Part shown: in pieces, positions 32,171-42,462 of the stretch
Position numbering within the stretch: the first letter of the stretch is position 1
Layout of the letters: each line of letters opens with the position of its first letter
NCBI RefSeq assembly: GCF_042663225.1
Contig: NZ_JBHTAA010000005.1
Span: forward strand, 1,697,480-1,761,479
Source of the DNA: Haloferax namakaokahaiae
GTDB lineage: Archaea; Halobacteriota; Halobacteria; Halobacteriales; Haloferacaceae
Length of the DNA: 64,000 nucleotides
Reading direction: 5' to 3'
The notes under the pieces: model-generated
Database searches by the model: none
Seen by the model: only the letters and a program-made list of their open reading frames with translations
What the model was told of the DNA's origin: nothing
Position numbers and translations under genes: made by a program

Positions 32171-32608
32171 TCAGGCCAAGTGTTCGAGCGCTAAATCGAC
32201 GACGGGCGAGTCCGTTCGGTCGAACGAGACGAAGACGCCCGACCACTCGTCGTGCGGATAGATGGCGACGACCGCGTTCTCGAACCAGCGGAGCACCGCG
32301 TCTAACTCGCCGTAGTCGTCGAACTCGGGTTCGGTCACCGGCTCGCCGAGGGCCTTCATCACGATGGCCTTCATTCGCGCGGTTCGCTCTTCGGGCCCGA
32401 ACTTCGATTCGAGGTCCTCGCGGAGATACAGCAGTTCGTAGTTCTCACCGTCGTACTGGCCGACGACGCGAACATCGACCTCGTCGAGGTTGCGGAGGCT
32501 GTAAATGAACTGTTGGAGCGGGTCGTCACCCTCACGGCCGAAGTCCTCGGCCAAGTCGGCTTCGACCGCTTCGAGCGTCTCGTGTTCGGCGTCGTGTACC
32601 TCGTCCAT
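32171..32608 (-). CDS. Conserved haloarchaeal protein
   Basis: A 145-residue acidic protein with a likely alpha/beta fold: FIYSLRNLDEVDVRVVGQYD, YELLYLREDLESKF, then AVLRWFENAVVAIYPHDEW and a C-terminal VFVSFDRTDSPVVDLAL. I do not recognise a function. The ATG at 32608 is chosen over a GTG at 32620 because a TATATA box (32633-32638) is centred 28 bases upstream. It converges on the RecA-like gene with a 14-base gap. Confidence 0.7.
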   Translation of the reverse strand: MDEVHDAEHETLEAVEADLAEDFGREGDDPLQQFIYSLRNLDEVDVRVVGQYDGENYELLYLREDLESKFGPEERTARMKAIVMKALGEPVTEPEFDDYGELDAVLRWFENAVVAIYPHDEWSGVFVSFDRTDSPVVDLALEHLA

Positions 32609-32632
32609 ACTGTCCGTCACGGAGAGGGCCGA

Positions 32633-32638
32633 TATATA
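32633..32638 (-). promoter_or_regulatory. TATA box of the gene starting at 32608
   Basis: Minus-strand TATATA (within GCTATATATCGG) centred 28 bases before the ATG; it decides the start of the gene at 32171-32608. Confidence 0.55.
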
Positions 32639-32713
32639 GCACGGTGTCGATTTTTCTCACCGATAACTGCCGACGCGGAAGCTTTGAAACCCCGCGGGAA
32701 CGACGAGCAATTA

Positions 32714-33361
32714 ATGCGAATCATCGCCTTCGACTTCGACGGAACGCTTTCTGACTCGGAGATGACCGTCCTCCTCGGCCGGCGCAACGACACCGCCGAG
32801 CAGATGGCAGACATCACCGAGCGCGCCATGAACGACGAGATAAGCTACGCCGAGAGCCTTCGCTCCCGCGCTCGCCTGCTCGAAGGACTCGAAGAGGAAC
32901 TCGCCGAGGAGGCCTACGGCGAGGTCGAACTGCGCCCCGGCGCGGCCGAGTTGATTCGGCGATTGCGCGACCACGGCCACGAAGTCGCTATCTTCACCGG
33001 CGGGTTCAAGCGCGGCGTCGAACGCGCATTGGAAAAAGAGGGGGTCGAAGTGGACGATATCGTCTCGAACCATCTCCCCGTGAAGGGCGGCCGACTCACC
33101 GGCGGCGTCGAAGGGTCGCTCATCGAAGGCACCAAAGACACGGCACTCGAGAACTACGCCGCCGAACACGACGTCGATATGAGTCGAACGGTCGCCGTCG
33201 GCGACGGCGCGAACGACCTCCCGATGCTCGAAGTCGCCGGTCTGTCTGTCGGGTTCATCCCGAAAGACGCCGTCCGCCCAGCGTGCGACGTGGTCGTCTC
33301 CTCGATGAGTCGATTAGGAAAGGTGTTCGAGGGCTACGGCATCCTCGACGCCGAAGAGTAA
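32714..33361 (+). CDS. serB: Phosphoserine phosphatase SerB
   Basis: HAD-family phosphatase of 215 residues that completes serine synthesis. The nucleophile motif is FDFDGTLSD (D7, D9), motif II is IFTGGFKRG near 94-102, and the metal motif is VAVGDGANDLPML. The cap region SYAESLRSRARLLEGL matches the SerB type (the family's usual F/Y-x-E-x-L-x-x-R). It is divergent from the 32171-32608 gene. The pathway partner serA lies 1.4 kb away. Confidence 0.9.
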   Translation: MRIIAFDFDGTLSDSEMTVLLGRRNDTAEQMADITERAMNDEISYAESLRSRARLLEGLEEELAEEAYGEVELRPGAAELIRRLRDHGHEVAIFTGGFKRGVERALEKEGVEVDDIVSNHLPVKGGRLTGGVEGSLIEGTKDTALENYAAEHDVDMSRTVAVGDGANDLPMLEVAGLSVGFIPKDAVRPACDVVVSSMSRLGKVFEGYGILDAEE

Positions 33362-33481
33362 CTTCACCGACCGCCCGCTCTTCTCGCATCGTATCCTCCG
33401 ACGAACAACTCGTGTCTGACAATCTGTATTATCTCCAATTATTCAATTTTGAGAGACATCTCCAAAACATCACCCATCTAT

Positions 33482-33497
33482 CGGGCATTTTTGCCCG
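33482..33497. terminator. Hairpin with T loop, possible terminator after serB
   Basis: CGGGCA and TGCCCG pair around a TTTT loop in the AT-rich gap behind serB. No long T-run follows, so the role is uncertain. Confidence 0.35.
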
Positions 33498-33530
33498 TAA
33501 TTCTCTGAAAAGATACTCGGGGGCCTAGTC

Positions 33531-33538
33531 CTATATAC
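33531..33538 (+). promoter_or_regulatory. TATA box of the transducer operon
   Basis: CTATATAC is centred ~31 bases before the ATG at 33566. An 11-base direct repeat (GACAATCTGTA) occurs at 33418-33428 and again at 33553-33563, just before the start codon. Confidence 0.55.
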
Positions 33539-33565
33539 AACTGTTAACATTCGACAATCTGTACC

Positions 33566-33850
33566 ATGGCTTCAGAACTGGCTGCACTCGACCCGAAAGA
33601 ACTCGTCTTAGTGCTCATCGCACTCGTTGGGCTCGTTCCGGTCTTGTTGTTACACACATCACGCTCGAAACTGTTCACTGGGGGCTACCTCTTGCTGTGT
33701 GTGGGCGCGCTGGCGACGAACGTCGAAGCGCTCGTCCTCGGCGATATTCTCAACCTCGTCGAACACGGTGCCGGTATCGCCGCCTCGGGTATCGTCTTCC
33801 TGCTCGCCGCTCGCTCCCAGCGTGCGGCCGCCGCCGCCGACGGGGAGTGA
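33566..33850 (+). CDS. Small three-helix membrane protein, transducer partner
   Basis: A 94-residue protein with three hydrophobic segments: ELVLVLIALVGLVPVLLLH, GGYLLLCVGALATNVEALVL and AGIAASGIVFLLAARS, with almost no loops outside the membrane. The stop is three bases before the transducer start, so both are made from one message. The pairing resembles receptor-transducer gene pairs of haloarchaea, but there is no retinal lysine pattern or known sensor domain. It may be the sensing or stabilising partner of the transducer. Confidence 0.72.
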   Translation: MASELAALDPKELVLVLIALVGLVPVLLLHTSRSKLFTGGYLLLCVGALATNVEALVLGDILNLVEHGAGIAASGIVFLLAARSQRAAAAADGE

Positions 33851-33853
33851 ACG

Positions 33854-35392
33854 ATGTTCGAGTTACTCACTCCCGTCCTGGACGTTATCGGATTCGGCGC
33901 GTACATCGGCGCGGTAATCGTCTCGCTACAGGCGTACCGCGAGGCCGACGACGACTCGGGATTCTGGCTGAACTTCGCGTTCGCCTCGCTCCTCGGGGTG
34001 CTCTGGACGGGCGTCGTCGCCGCCGAGCATCTCGGTCTCGGCGGTGCCATCCTCGACATCGTGAGCGTCTCGCTCCTCACGGCGACGGTTGCGGTGTTCT
34101 CGGTCGGCGCGACGGGAACGTACGCCATCGTCCAGAGCATGAAAGAGTCGCGGGCGAACGAGGCGGCCTCACGCGAGGAGGCCGAACAACTCACCCAGTC
34201 GCTCGCCTCCTCTGCCGAGGAGTTCAGCGACGTGATGGCGCAGGCGGCCACCGGTGACCTCACGGTTCGGATGCGGGCCGACAAGGACCACGAGACGATG
34301 GAACAGGTCAAAGCCTCGTTCAACGAGATGATGGAGGACCTCGAAGGCACGATGGTTCGCATCCAGACGTTCAGCGACGACGTCGCGGCCTCGACCACCC
34401 AGATACGTGCGAGTTCGAACGAGGTCCAAGCGGCCAGCGAGGAAGTGAGCGACGCGATGAACTCCGTCGCCGGCGAGACCGAACTCCAACACGAGAACCT
34501 GACGGACGTTTCGAACGAGATGAGCACGCTGTCGGCGACGATAGAGGAAGTCGCCGCGTCCTCTACCGAGGTTGCGAAGACCTCCGAACTCGCCGCCGAG
34601 TACGGCCAGACCGGTCGCGCGTCCGCGACGCAGGCGCTCGATGGGATGCGGTCGGTTCGGACGAAGACCGACTCGACGCTCGGTGAAGTCGAGGCTCTCC
34701 ACGACGAAATCGGTGAAATCGTCACCATCGTAGACCTCATCACCGAAATCGCCGACCGAACTAACCTCCTCGCACTCAACGCGTCTATCGAAGCGGCCCG
34801 CGCCGGCAAGGCCGGCGAGGGGTTCGCGGTCGTCGCCGGCGAAATCAAAGAACTCGCGGGCGAGGCCGGCCACGCGACCGGGCAAATCGAGGAACTCATC
34901 TCCAACATCCAGCACACGGCCGCCGAGACGGTCGAGGACATGCAGGAAGTCGGCGACCGCGTTGATTCCGGCGCGGAGACGGTCGAAGAGGCACTCGACG
35001 CCTTCCAAGAGATTGCCGCCCGCGTCAGCGAGGTCAACGACGGTATCCAAGAAATCGACCGCGCGACCAGCGAGCAAGCGACCCTGACCGAGGACGTACT
35101 CGACATGGTCGATGGCGTCAACCAGTCGGGTGAACGAACCAGCGAGGAGGTCGCCAGCGTCTCTGCCGCATCGCAAGAACAGACCGCGTCGATGTCCGAA
35201 GTGACCACCAGCATCGACTCGCTTTCGAGTTCGGCGACGGAGTTGAGCGACCTGCTCAACCGGTTCGAGGTCGAACAGGCCGGCGGACGAGCGACGCCGA
35301 CTGCGACGCCATCGCCAGCCGCCGAGGCGACGCCGATGGCCGCCGACGGTGGGGGTGATGCGTCGGGCTTCAATTTCCAACACGACCAGTAA
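33854..35392 (+). CDS. Halobacterial transducer (methyl-accepting chemotaxis protein)
   Basis: A 512-residue signalling protein. Three hydrophobic segments lie at ~7-25, 38-56 and 66-96, with no extracytoplasmic sensor domain. Then comes a HAMP-like region (~115-165, with FSDVMAQAATGDLTVRMRAD) and the long coiled-coil signalling domain, whose hairpin tip reads EIADRTNLLALNASIEAARA followed by GKAGEGFAVVAGEIKELA. The C-terminus is Ala/Thr/Pro-rich and flexible. It would signal to CheA/CheW. The stimulus is probably sensed in the membrane or passed on by the small protein encoded just upstream. Confidence 0.92.
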   Translation: MFELLTPVLDVIGFGAYIGAVIVSLQAYREADDDSGFWLNFAFASLLGVLWTGVVAAEHLGLGGAILDIVSVSLLTATVAVFSVGATGTYAIVQSMKESRANEAASREEAEQLTQSLASSAEEFSDVMAQAATGDLTVRMRADKDHETMEQVKASFNEMMEDLEGTMVRIQTFSDDVAASTTQIRASSNEVQAASEEVSDAMNSVAGETELQHENLTDVSNEMSTLSATIEEVAASSTEVAKTSELAAEYGQTGRASATQALDGMRSVRTKTDSTLGEVEALHDEIGEIVTIVDLITEIADRTNLLALNASIEAARAGKAGEGFAVVAGEIKELAGEAGHATGQIEELISNIQHTAAETVEDMQEVGDRVDSGAETVEEALDAFQEIAARVSEVNDGIQEIDRATSEQATLTEDVLDMVDGVNQSGERTSEEVASVSAASQEQTASMSEVTTSIDSLSSSATELSDLLNRFEVEQAGGRATPTATPSPAAEATPMAADGGGDASGFNFQHDQ

Positions 35393-35462
35393 GACGGCAC
35401 GCTCCCCCAACCAGCCATGTTTTCTGCTAACATTTATCATACTCTGCACCGTACGGTCTGCA

Positions 35463-35654
35463 ATGTCTATCGCTAACGTCAAAACACCCGAGCTATGGGT
35501 GGCGGGACTCGCGTTCGTGATTCTCGCGCTCGCCGCCCTCGCCGAGGGTGTCGTCCTCGTGAACTTCGACACACTCGGTGTGGACCGTTCGATTCCCGCC
35601 ATCGTGGCAGTGGTGGGGACGATGCTGGCGCTGTGGTGGATAGAGAACGAATAG
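35463..35654 (+). CDS. Small two-helix membrane protein
   Basis: A 63-residue protein with segments LWVAGLAFVILALAALAEGV and IPAIVAVVGTMLALWWIE joined by a short loop. It has a TTTATCAT box (35433-35440) centred ~27 bases upstream, so a leaderless message of its own. It converges on lpdA. Function unknown. Confidence 0.65.
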   Translation: MSIANVKTPELWVAGLAFVILALAALAEGVVLVNFDTLGVDRSIPAIVAVVGTMLALWWIENE

Positions 35655-35672
35655 AAGAGAAGAGAGCGAAAC

Positions 35673-37099
<1,427 letters not shown>

Positions 37100-37100
<1 letters not shown>

Positions 37101-38593
37101 TATTCGAGCACCAACAGTTTGGGGTCTTCGAGGATTTCCTTGATGCGGTTCGTGAAGCGAGCGGCGAGCGCGCCATCGACGATGCGGTGGTCGAACGACA
37201 GCGAGACCGTGAGGACGTTTCGGGGCACGATTTCACCATCGACGACGCGCGGCTTTTCTTTGATGGCTCCGAGCGCGAGGATACCCACCTCGGGGTAGTT
37301 GATGATGGGCGTCGCGTACTCGCCGCCGATGCCGCCGACGTTCGTGATGGTGAACGTGCCGTCGCGCATCTCGGCGGGCGAAATCTTGCGACTCTGCGCC
37401 TTGTCGATAAGCTCGTTCATCTCGTCGGCGAGTTCGAGCATGCTCTTGCTGTCGGCGTCGCGGACGACCGGAACCATGAGCCCCGCGTCGGCGGCGACTG
37501 CCACGCCGAGGTTGTAGTCGTCGCGGAGGACGATTTCCTCGTTCTCCTCGTCGAGTTGGGAGTTCATGTACGGGAACTCCTTGAGCGCCGCGATGACCGC
37601 CTTCATCACGAAGGGCATGTAGGTGAGCTTCGTCTCGCGCTCCGCGGCGACGGGTTTGAGTTGCGAACGCAGTTCGACCAACTCCGTCACGTCGATTTCC
37701 TCGTGGTGGGTGACGTGCGGCGCGGTGTACTTCGAGCGGACCATCTGGTCGGCGATGGCCTTGCGGACGCCCTTGTACGGGATGCGCTCGCCAGCGCCGG
37801 AACCGGATTCGGCGGCCGCGGCGGGTTCGGCCCCTGCTTCGCCGCCCGCTTCTGCGAGCGCCTCTGCGTCGGCGGCCTGCGCTTCGCGCTGTGCCTGTGC
37901 GTACTCCGTGACGGCTTCGGGCGAGACGAACGCGTCGCCGTTGCGCATCTCGGTCGCGGGCACGGCGTTGAGGTCGATACCTTCCTCTTTCGCCAGTGCG
38001 CGGGTCGCCGGGGCGGCCAGCGTCCGGTCGCGGTCGGCGGCCTCGGAGGAGACGCTCTCGCTCGCCTTGGCCGTCGCCGACTTGCCGGCTTTGACCTCGC
38101 GGGGTCCGCTGGATTCTGCTTCGGTTTCCTCCTCGCCCTCGGCGGCGGCGCGAACGTCGCCTTCCGTGATGCGGCCGCTCGGGCCGGACCCGCTGACGGT
38201 TTCGAGTTCGACGTCGAGTTCGCGGGCGAGACGACGGACGCTCGGTGGGGCGAAGACGCGTCCGCCGGTGTCTTCGTCTTCGTCGGCTTCGGCCGCTTCT
38301 TCGGTTTCGGACTCGGCCGCTTTCTCGGCTGCGCCCGCGTCGTCGTCTTCACCTTCGACTTCGACGGTGATGATGACGGTGCCGACGGGAACGACTTCGC
38401 CTTCCTCGGCGAAGAGTTCGCTCACGGTGCCGTTGTACGGCGACGGCACATCGACGAGCGCCTTGTCCGTCTCGACTTCCGCGAGCACTTGGTCTTCGGT
38501 CACCTCGTCGCCGGGGGCGACGTGCCACGTTACGAGTTCGCCTTCTGCGACGCCTTCACCGACGTCGGGTAGTTTGAATTCCTTGATCGCCAT
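37100..38593 (-). CDS. 2-oxoacid dehydrogenase E2 (lipoyl acyltransferase)
   Basis: Core acyltransferase of the complex, 497 residues. Domain order: lipoyl domain 1-80 with K44 (VETDKALVDVP); an acidic linker; a peripheral-subunit-binding domain at ~114-150 (FAPPSVRRLARELDV); a second such domain at ~191-231 (LAAPATRALAKEEGI); an Ala/Glu-rich linker; and the catalytic domain from ~270 with DHRIVDGA near the end. Two binding domains are more than the usual one. The lipoyl group would come from LipA encoded just beyond E1. The acyl substrate (pyruvate, branched-chain or other) cannot be told. Confidence 0.92.
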
Positions 38594-38596
38594 TGT

Positions 38597-39580
38597 TCAG
38601 AAGTCCACCGCCTCTCGAATACCTTCTTCGACGCGGGCGACGGAGGGGAGGTAGTAATCTTCGAGCGCGTAGAGCGGGTACGGAACGTCGTAACCCGTGA
38701 CGCGCGTGACCGGTGCTTCCTGATAGAGGAGTGCCTCTTCCTGAATCGTCGCCGTGATTTCGGCGGCGAGACCGCCCGTCTTGGGTGCCTCGTGGACGAC
38801 GACTGCGCGACCCGTCTTCTTGAACGACTCCACGATGGTCTCGCGGTCGAGCGGCGAAATCGTGCGAACGTCAACGACTTCGGCGTCGATACCCTCGTCT
38901 TCGAGGTTCTCGACGGCTTCCATCGTCGGGCGCGTCATCGCGCCGTAGGTGAAGACGGTCACGTCCTCGCCTTCGCGGCGGACGGCCGCCTCGCCGATTG
39001 GAATCTCGTAGTCTTCTTCCGGAACCTCGCCGCGGAAGGCGCGGTAGATGAGTTTGGGTTCGAGGAAGATGACCGGGTCGGGGTCTCGAATCGCGGAGAT
39101 GAGCAGACCCTTCGCGTCGTGCGGGGTCGAAGGAATGACGACCTTGAGTCCCGCTTCGTGCGCGTAGAACATCTCCTTTGATTCGGAGTGCGATTCGGGG
39201 GCGCGGATGCCACCGCCGTAGGGTGCGCGAAGCACCATCGGGAGCGTAAAGCGACTGCGAGTCCGCGTACGGAACCGGGACATGTGGCTCACGATTTGGT
39301 CGAACCCGGGGTACATGAACCCGGAGAACTGAATCTCGGGGACGGGCTTGAGACCCATCGCGGCCATGCCGATGGCCGTGCCGATGATACCCGACTCCGC
39401 GAGCGGGGTGTCGATGACTCGGTCGTCACCGAACTCGTCCCAGAGACCCTCGGTGGCCCGGAAGACGCCGCCGTTCTTGCCGACGTCTTCGCCCATGACC
39501 AGCACCTCGTCGTCGAGGCTCATCTCGGTGTACAGACCGTCCCGTACCGCTTGTACGATAGTGAGGTTTTGCGTGCTCAT
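38597..39580 (-). CDS. 2-oxoacid dehydrogenase E1 component, beta subunit
   Basis: 327-residue thiamine-diphosphate-dependent subunit. Typical segments: GEDVGKNGGVFRATEGL, DTPLAESGIIGTAIGMAAMG, and APYGGGIRAPESHS, with the transketolase C-terminal domain from ~200. With E1 alpha it forms the heterotetramer that decarboxylates the 2-oxoacid. It overlaps the alpha-subunit stop by four bases and lies three bases before E2. The sequence resembles both pyruvate and branched-chain E1, so no substrate is claimed. Confidence 0.94.
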   Translation of the reverse strand: MSTQNLTIVQAVRDGLYTEMSLDDEVLVMGEDVGKNGGVFRATEGLWDEFGDDRVIDTPLAESGIIGTAIGMAAMGLKPVPEIQFSGFMYPGFDQIVSHMSRFRTRTRSRFTLPMVLRAPYGGGIRAPESHSESKEMFYAHEAGLKVVIPSTPHDAKGLLISAIRDPDPVIFLEPKLIYRAFRGEVPEEDYEIPIGEAAVRREGEDVTVFTYGAMTRPTMEAVENLEDEGIDAEVVDVRTISPLDRETIVESFKKTGRAVVVHEAPKTGGLAAEITATIQEEALLYQEAPVTRVTGYDVPYPLYALEDYYLPSVARVEEGIREAVDF

Positions 39581-40683
39581 TCTCTGAGGAATCCTTCGTC
39601 ACCGACCTGTTCGAGGAGGTGTTCGAACTCCTCGGCTTGTGCGTCGAGTTCCGCGGTCCGCTCGGCGTAGACGTTGTTGAACATGTTGACCGGGTCCGGG
39701 CGCGGTTCGGACTCCGCGGCCTCGATAGCGTCTGCGACCCGCGTCTCGATGTCGTTCTCGATTGCCGCGATTTTCTCGTCGTCCAGACGACCGGTATCGC
39801 GGAGGAACGTTTCGAGACGCGGAATCGGGTCCTTGGCCTTCCACTTCTCGACTTCGTCGTCGTCGCGGTAGACCGTCGGGTCGTCCGCCGTCGTGTGGGC
39901 ACCGAAGCGGTACTGGACCGCTTCGATGAGCGTGGGCCGACCTTCGCCCTCTTTCGGGTTCTTGGCCTTTTCGAGGGCGGCCTTCGTCACCGAGTAGACG
40001 GCGAGGGGGTCCATCCCATCGACTTGCACGCCGTCCATGCCGTAGGCGACTGCCTTCTGGGCAATCGTCTCGGAGGCCGTCTGGCGCTCGCGCGGGACGG
40101 AAATCGCCCACTGGTTGTTGTTACAGAAGAAGACGTTCGGGGTGTCGAAGACGCCCGCGAAGTTCAGCGCCTCGTGGAAGTCTCCCTCGCTCGTCGCGCC
40201 GTCACCGAAGTAACAGATGGCGGCTTTGTCCGTCTCGTTGCGGAGGTTGAACGTCCACCCGACGCCAGTCGCGTGCAGCGTTTGGGAGGCGATGGGGACG
40301 GCGACGGGGAAGATGTTGACTCCCTCCGGCATGTCGTTGCCCTTCTCGTGGCCCATCCAGTACAGGAGGGTCTGCTTGAGGGGCAGGCCGCGGAGGAGTG
40401 CAGCGCCGTGCTCGCGGTAACTGGGAACCATCCAGTCGTCTTCGTCGAGCGCGATTGCGCTGCCGATTTGGGCACCCTCTTGTCCCGACAGCGGCGGATA
40501 CGTCCCCATCCGCCCCTGTCGCTGGAGGCTCACCGCGCGTGTGTCGAAGTGGCGGGCGAGTCGCATGTGCCGATACATGTCAACGAGCGTTTCGTCGTCG
40601 ATGTCTGGCACGTCGCCTACGACGTTACCATCCTCGTCGAGAACTTGTACCTGATCCTGCGGATCACGCTGAAGGACGCTCAC
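39577..40683 (-). CDS. 2-oxoacid dehydrogenase E1 component, alpha subunit
   Basis: 368-residue subunit carrying the thiamine-diphosphate motif GDGATSEGDFHEALNFAGVF with NVFFCNNNQWAIS. The phosphorylation-loop-like region after residue ~250 (QYRFGAHTTADDPT) is the family norm. It is the first gene of the operon. The start is a GTG at 40683, settled by an AGGAGGG ribosome site seven bases before it. Known haloarchaeal complexes of this kind are intact in sequence though their substrate has been hard to show (general knowledge); one in Haloferax was linked to isoleucine breakdown. Confidence 0.93.
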   Translation of the reverse strand: MSVLQRDPQDQVQVLDEDGNVVGDVPDIDDETLVDMYRHMRLARHFDTRAVSLQRQGRMGTYPPLSGQEGAQIGSAIALDEDDWMVPSYREHGAALLRGLPLKQTLLYWMGHEKGNDMPEGVNIFPVAVPIASQTLHATGVGWTFNLRNETDKAAICYFGDGATSEGDFHEALNFAGVFDTPNVFFCNNNQWAISVPRERQTASETIAQKAVAYGMDGVQVDGMDPLAVYSVTKAALEKAKNPKEGEGRPTLIEAVQYRFGAHTTADDPTVYRDDDEVEKWKAKDPIPRLETFLRDTGRLDDEKIAAIENDIETRVADAIEAAESEPRPDPVNMFNNVYAERTAELDAQAEEFEHLLEQVGDEGFLRE

Positions 40684-40690
40684 GGTAGAA

Positions 40691-40697
40691 CCCTCCT
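40691..40697 (-). promoter_or_regulatory. Ribosome binding site deciding the E1 alpha GTG start
   Basis: Minus-strand AGGAGGG, complementary to the 16S 3' end, seven bases ahead of the GTG at 40683. It shows the message has a leader. Confidence 0.7.
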
Positions 40698-40725
40698 AGT
40701 CATAGCAAAATCGTCACCCGCCGCT

Positions 40726-40733
40726 GTTATATT
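40726..40733 (-). promoter_or_regulatory. TATA-like box of the 2-oxoacid dehydrogenase operon
   Basis: Minus-strand AATATAAC centred ~47 bases before the start, leaving a ~20-base leader for the ribosome site. A second AT run (minus AAATTATATA at 40741-40750) is adjacent and could be used instead. The rest of 40751-40970 shows only a weak 54-codon frame. Confidence 0.5.
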
Positions 40734-40853
40734 GTTTTCGTATATAATTTACTTTAGTCCGGAATACGGCCAGACTGTGTATGCTATGTAAACTCATGGG
40801 CCAGAAAATTGGACATTTACGATTTTAAACGATTCTTCCTGAAGGAAAGTAGC

Positions 40854-41018
40854 ATGAACACCCATCTCGCCGACGAATACTCGGAAAGTTTGAGAAAATT
40901 GCATGAATCAAAAGCCCGCAGAAGATGTAACTTCGATAGACAGTCCGCCGATGTACAGACAGAGTGCTTCTCAGTTCCCGGCGGTCGCCCGTGCTGCCTG
41001 TCGCGCCTCTTCGACTGA
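40854..41018 (+). CDS. Weak candidate small protein antisense to the lipA end
   Basis: A 54-codon frame beginning MNTHLADEYSESLRKLHESK with a TTTTAAAC box ~25 bases upstream. The first half reads as a charged helix, but the second half runs antisense into the last 16 codons of lipA and loses coding character. Kept only as a low-confidence candidate; the region may be just the 3' end of lipA and AT-rich spacer. Confidence 0.2.
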   Translation: MNTHLADEYSESLRKLHESKARRRCNFDRQSADVQTECFSVPGGRPCCLSRLFD

Positions 41019-41906
41019 CGACCCTTCGCGGAGGAGTGCGTCCACGAACAACTCGCCCGCTTTGTACGACGAGCGAACCATCGGCCCAGAGGCGCAGTAG
41101 AGGAAGTCGAGTTCGTCCTCGGCCACCCGTCGCCACGTCTCGAAGGCGTCGGGGTGGACGTACTCGAACACGTCGAGGTGCGTCCGAGAGGGTTGGAGGT
41201 ACTGGCCGAGAGTGACGATATCCACGTCCGCTTCTCGAAGGTCCGAGAGCGTCTGGTAAATCTCGTGTTGGTACTCGCCGAGACCGAGCATGATGGAGGT
41301 CTTCGTGTGGATTTCGGACTCGTCGGTGACCTGTTGGAGCACCGAGAGCGACTGCTCGTAGCCCGCACGCCGGTCACGAATCGGCCACTGGAGGCGTTCG
41401 ACCGTCTCGATGTTGTGGGCGATAACGTCGGGTTTGGCGTCGATAATCTTCCGAACTAACTCGGGTTCGCCCTGGAAGTCCGGAATCAACACTTCCACGA
41501 GGATACTCGGGTCGCGCTGTTTGATCTCCCGAATCGTCTGGGCGAAGTGACTCGCCCCTTGGTCCGGTAAGTCGTCGCGGTCCACCGAGGTGAGCACCAC
41601 GTAGTCGAGACCGATTTCGGCGACGGCCTCGGCGACGTTGGCCGGTTCTTCGGCGTCCAGCGCCTCCATCCCGCCGGTCATCACGTCACAGAAGTTGCAC
41701 CCTCGTGAGCACCGGTCGCCCATGAGCATGAACGTCGCCGTCCCGGGACCGTTTCGCCCGCTCCAACACTCGCCGAGGTTCGGGCAGTTGGCCTCCTCAC
41801 AGACGGTGTTGAGGTTCCGCTCTCGGAGGGTCGCTTTGATGTCGGTAAAGCGCCGGCCGGACGGGGGTCGCATCTTCAACCAATCGGGCTTCCGCCGCGT
41901 GCGCAT
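40971..41906 (-). CDS. lipA: Lipoyl synthase
   Basis: Radical-SAM enzyme that inserts sulfur into octanoyl groups on E2 lipoyl domains. The 311-residue protein has both iron-sulfur clusters: the auxiliary one with C36, C41 and C47 (CEEANCPNLGEC) and the radical-SAM one with C66, C70 and C73 (CSRGCNFC), plus the C-terminal GPMVRSSYKAGE with its conserved serine. The ATG at 41906 is used because the family's KPDWLK opening begins there. It reads in the same direction as the E1-E2-E3 operon, 287 bases away, and serves it functionally. Confidence 0.95.
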   Translation of the reverse strand: MRTRRKPDWLKMRPPSGRRFTDIKATLRERNLNTVCEEANCPNLGECWSGRNGPGTATFMLMGDRCSRGCNFCDVMTGGMEALDAEEPANVAEAVAEIGLDYVVLTSVDRDDLPDQGASHFAQTIREIKQRDPSILVEVLIPDFQGEPELVRKIIDAKPDVIAHNIETVERLQWPIRDRRAGYEQSLSVLQQVTDESEIHTKTSIMLGLGEYQHEIYQTLSDLREADVDIVTLGQYLQPSRTHLDVFEYVHPDAFETWRRVAEDELDFLYCASGPMVRSSYKAGELFVDALLREGSSVEEARQAARATAGN

Positions 41907-42140
41907 GTGCAGTAATTTCGGGTGGGCAGGCAAAAGCGTGAGGATTAGCCCGCCTCGCCGACGGTGGTCTCTCATCAAATCGCCGGACTGCCCCCATTCG
42001 TGTGCCGTGCTACCACACCAACCAAAATATGCTATATAGATACTGTATTTACCAGAAAGTAAACGAACGCTCAGAAAACATCACGATTGTAGCCCGTATT
42101 GCATGTAAAACCGTGCTAGATGTATCACCAGACTGAAAAA
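41907..42140. other. Intergenic region, AT-rich half, no gene supported
   Basis: GC-rich up to ~42000, then AT-rich with several TATA-like runs (TGCTATATAGAT near 42030). No reading frame or RNA was recognised. It probably holds promoters for lipA and the small frame at 42170. Confidence 0.5.
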
Positions 42141-42148
42141 CTTATATC
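42141..42148 (+). promoter_or_regulatory. TATA-like box of a 35-codon frame
   Basis: CTTATATC is centred ~26 bases before the ATG at 42170, exact leaderless spacing, in an AT-rich context. Confidence 0.5.
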
Positions 42149-42169
42149 CGAGTAAATTCTTTTACGGGT

Positions 42170-42277
42170 ATGAACTGGCAACACAGACGAAACATGACGA
42201 AGGCTGAATCGAAGAAGCACGAAGCCAAAGCAGGGACGAACTGGTCCTTCATCGCCGCCCTCGCCGGCGCTGCGTAA
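42170..42277 (+). CDS. Candidate 35-residue small protein
   Basis: A frame starting MNWQHRRNMTKAESKKHEAK and ending in a hydrophobic tail NWSFIAALAGAA. The first half is basic and charged, the end could insert in a membrane or bind a partner. It is too short for routine gene calls. Support comes from the well-placed TATA box and its isolation in its own ~560-base gap; there is no recognised family. Downstream, 42278-42462 holds no other feature. Confidence 0.45.
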   Translation: MNWQHRRNMTKAESKKHEAKAGTNWSFIAALAGAA

Positions 42278-42462
42278 GGCTCAGACCGCTTTCGTTCGCT
42301 CTCCGCCACCACTTCCTCCACGACGAACCGCATTCGAACACGCTTTTTCGTCTCTCGCTCGGCCAGCGACGCGACCGAATGGAGAAACGCCTTTCCCCCC
42401 GGACGACTCGGCTACGAGTATGACCCTCGTCTTCGCCACTCGCCGTGCTCTCTCTTCGACGC

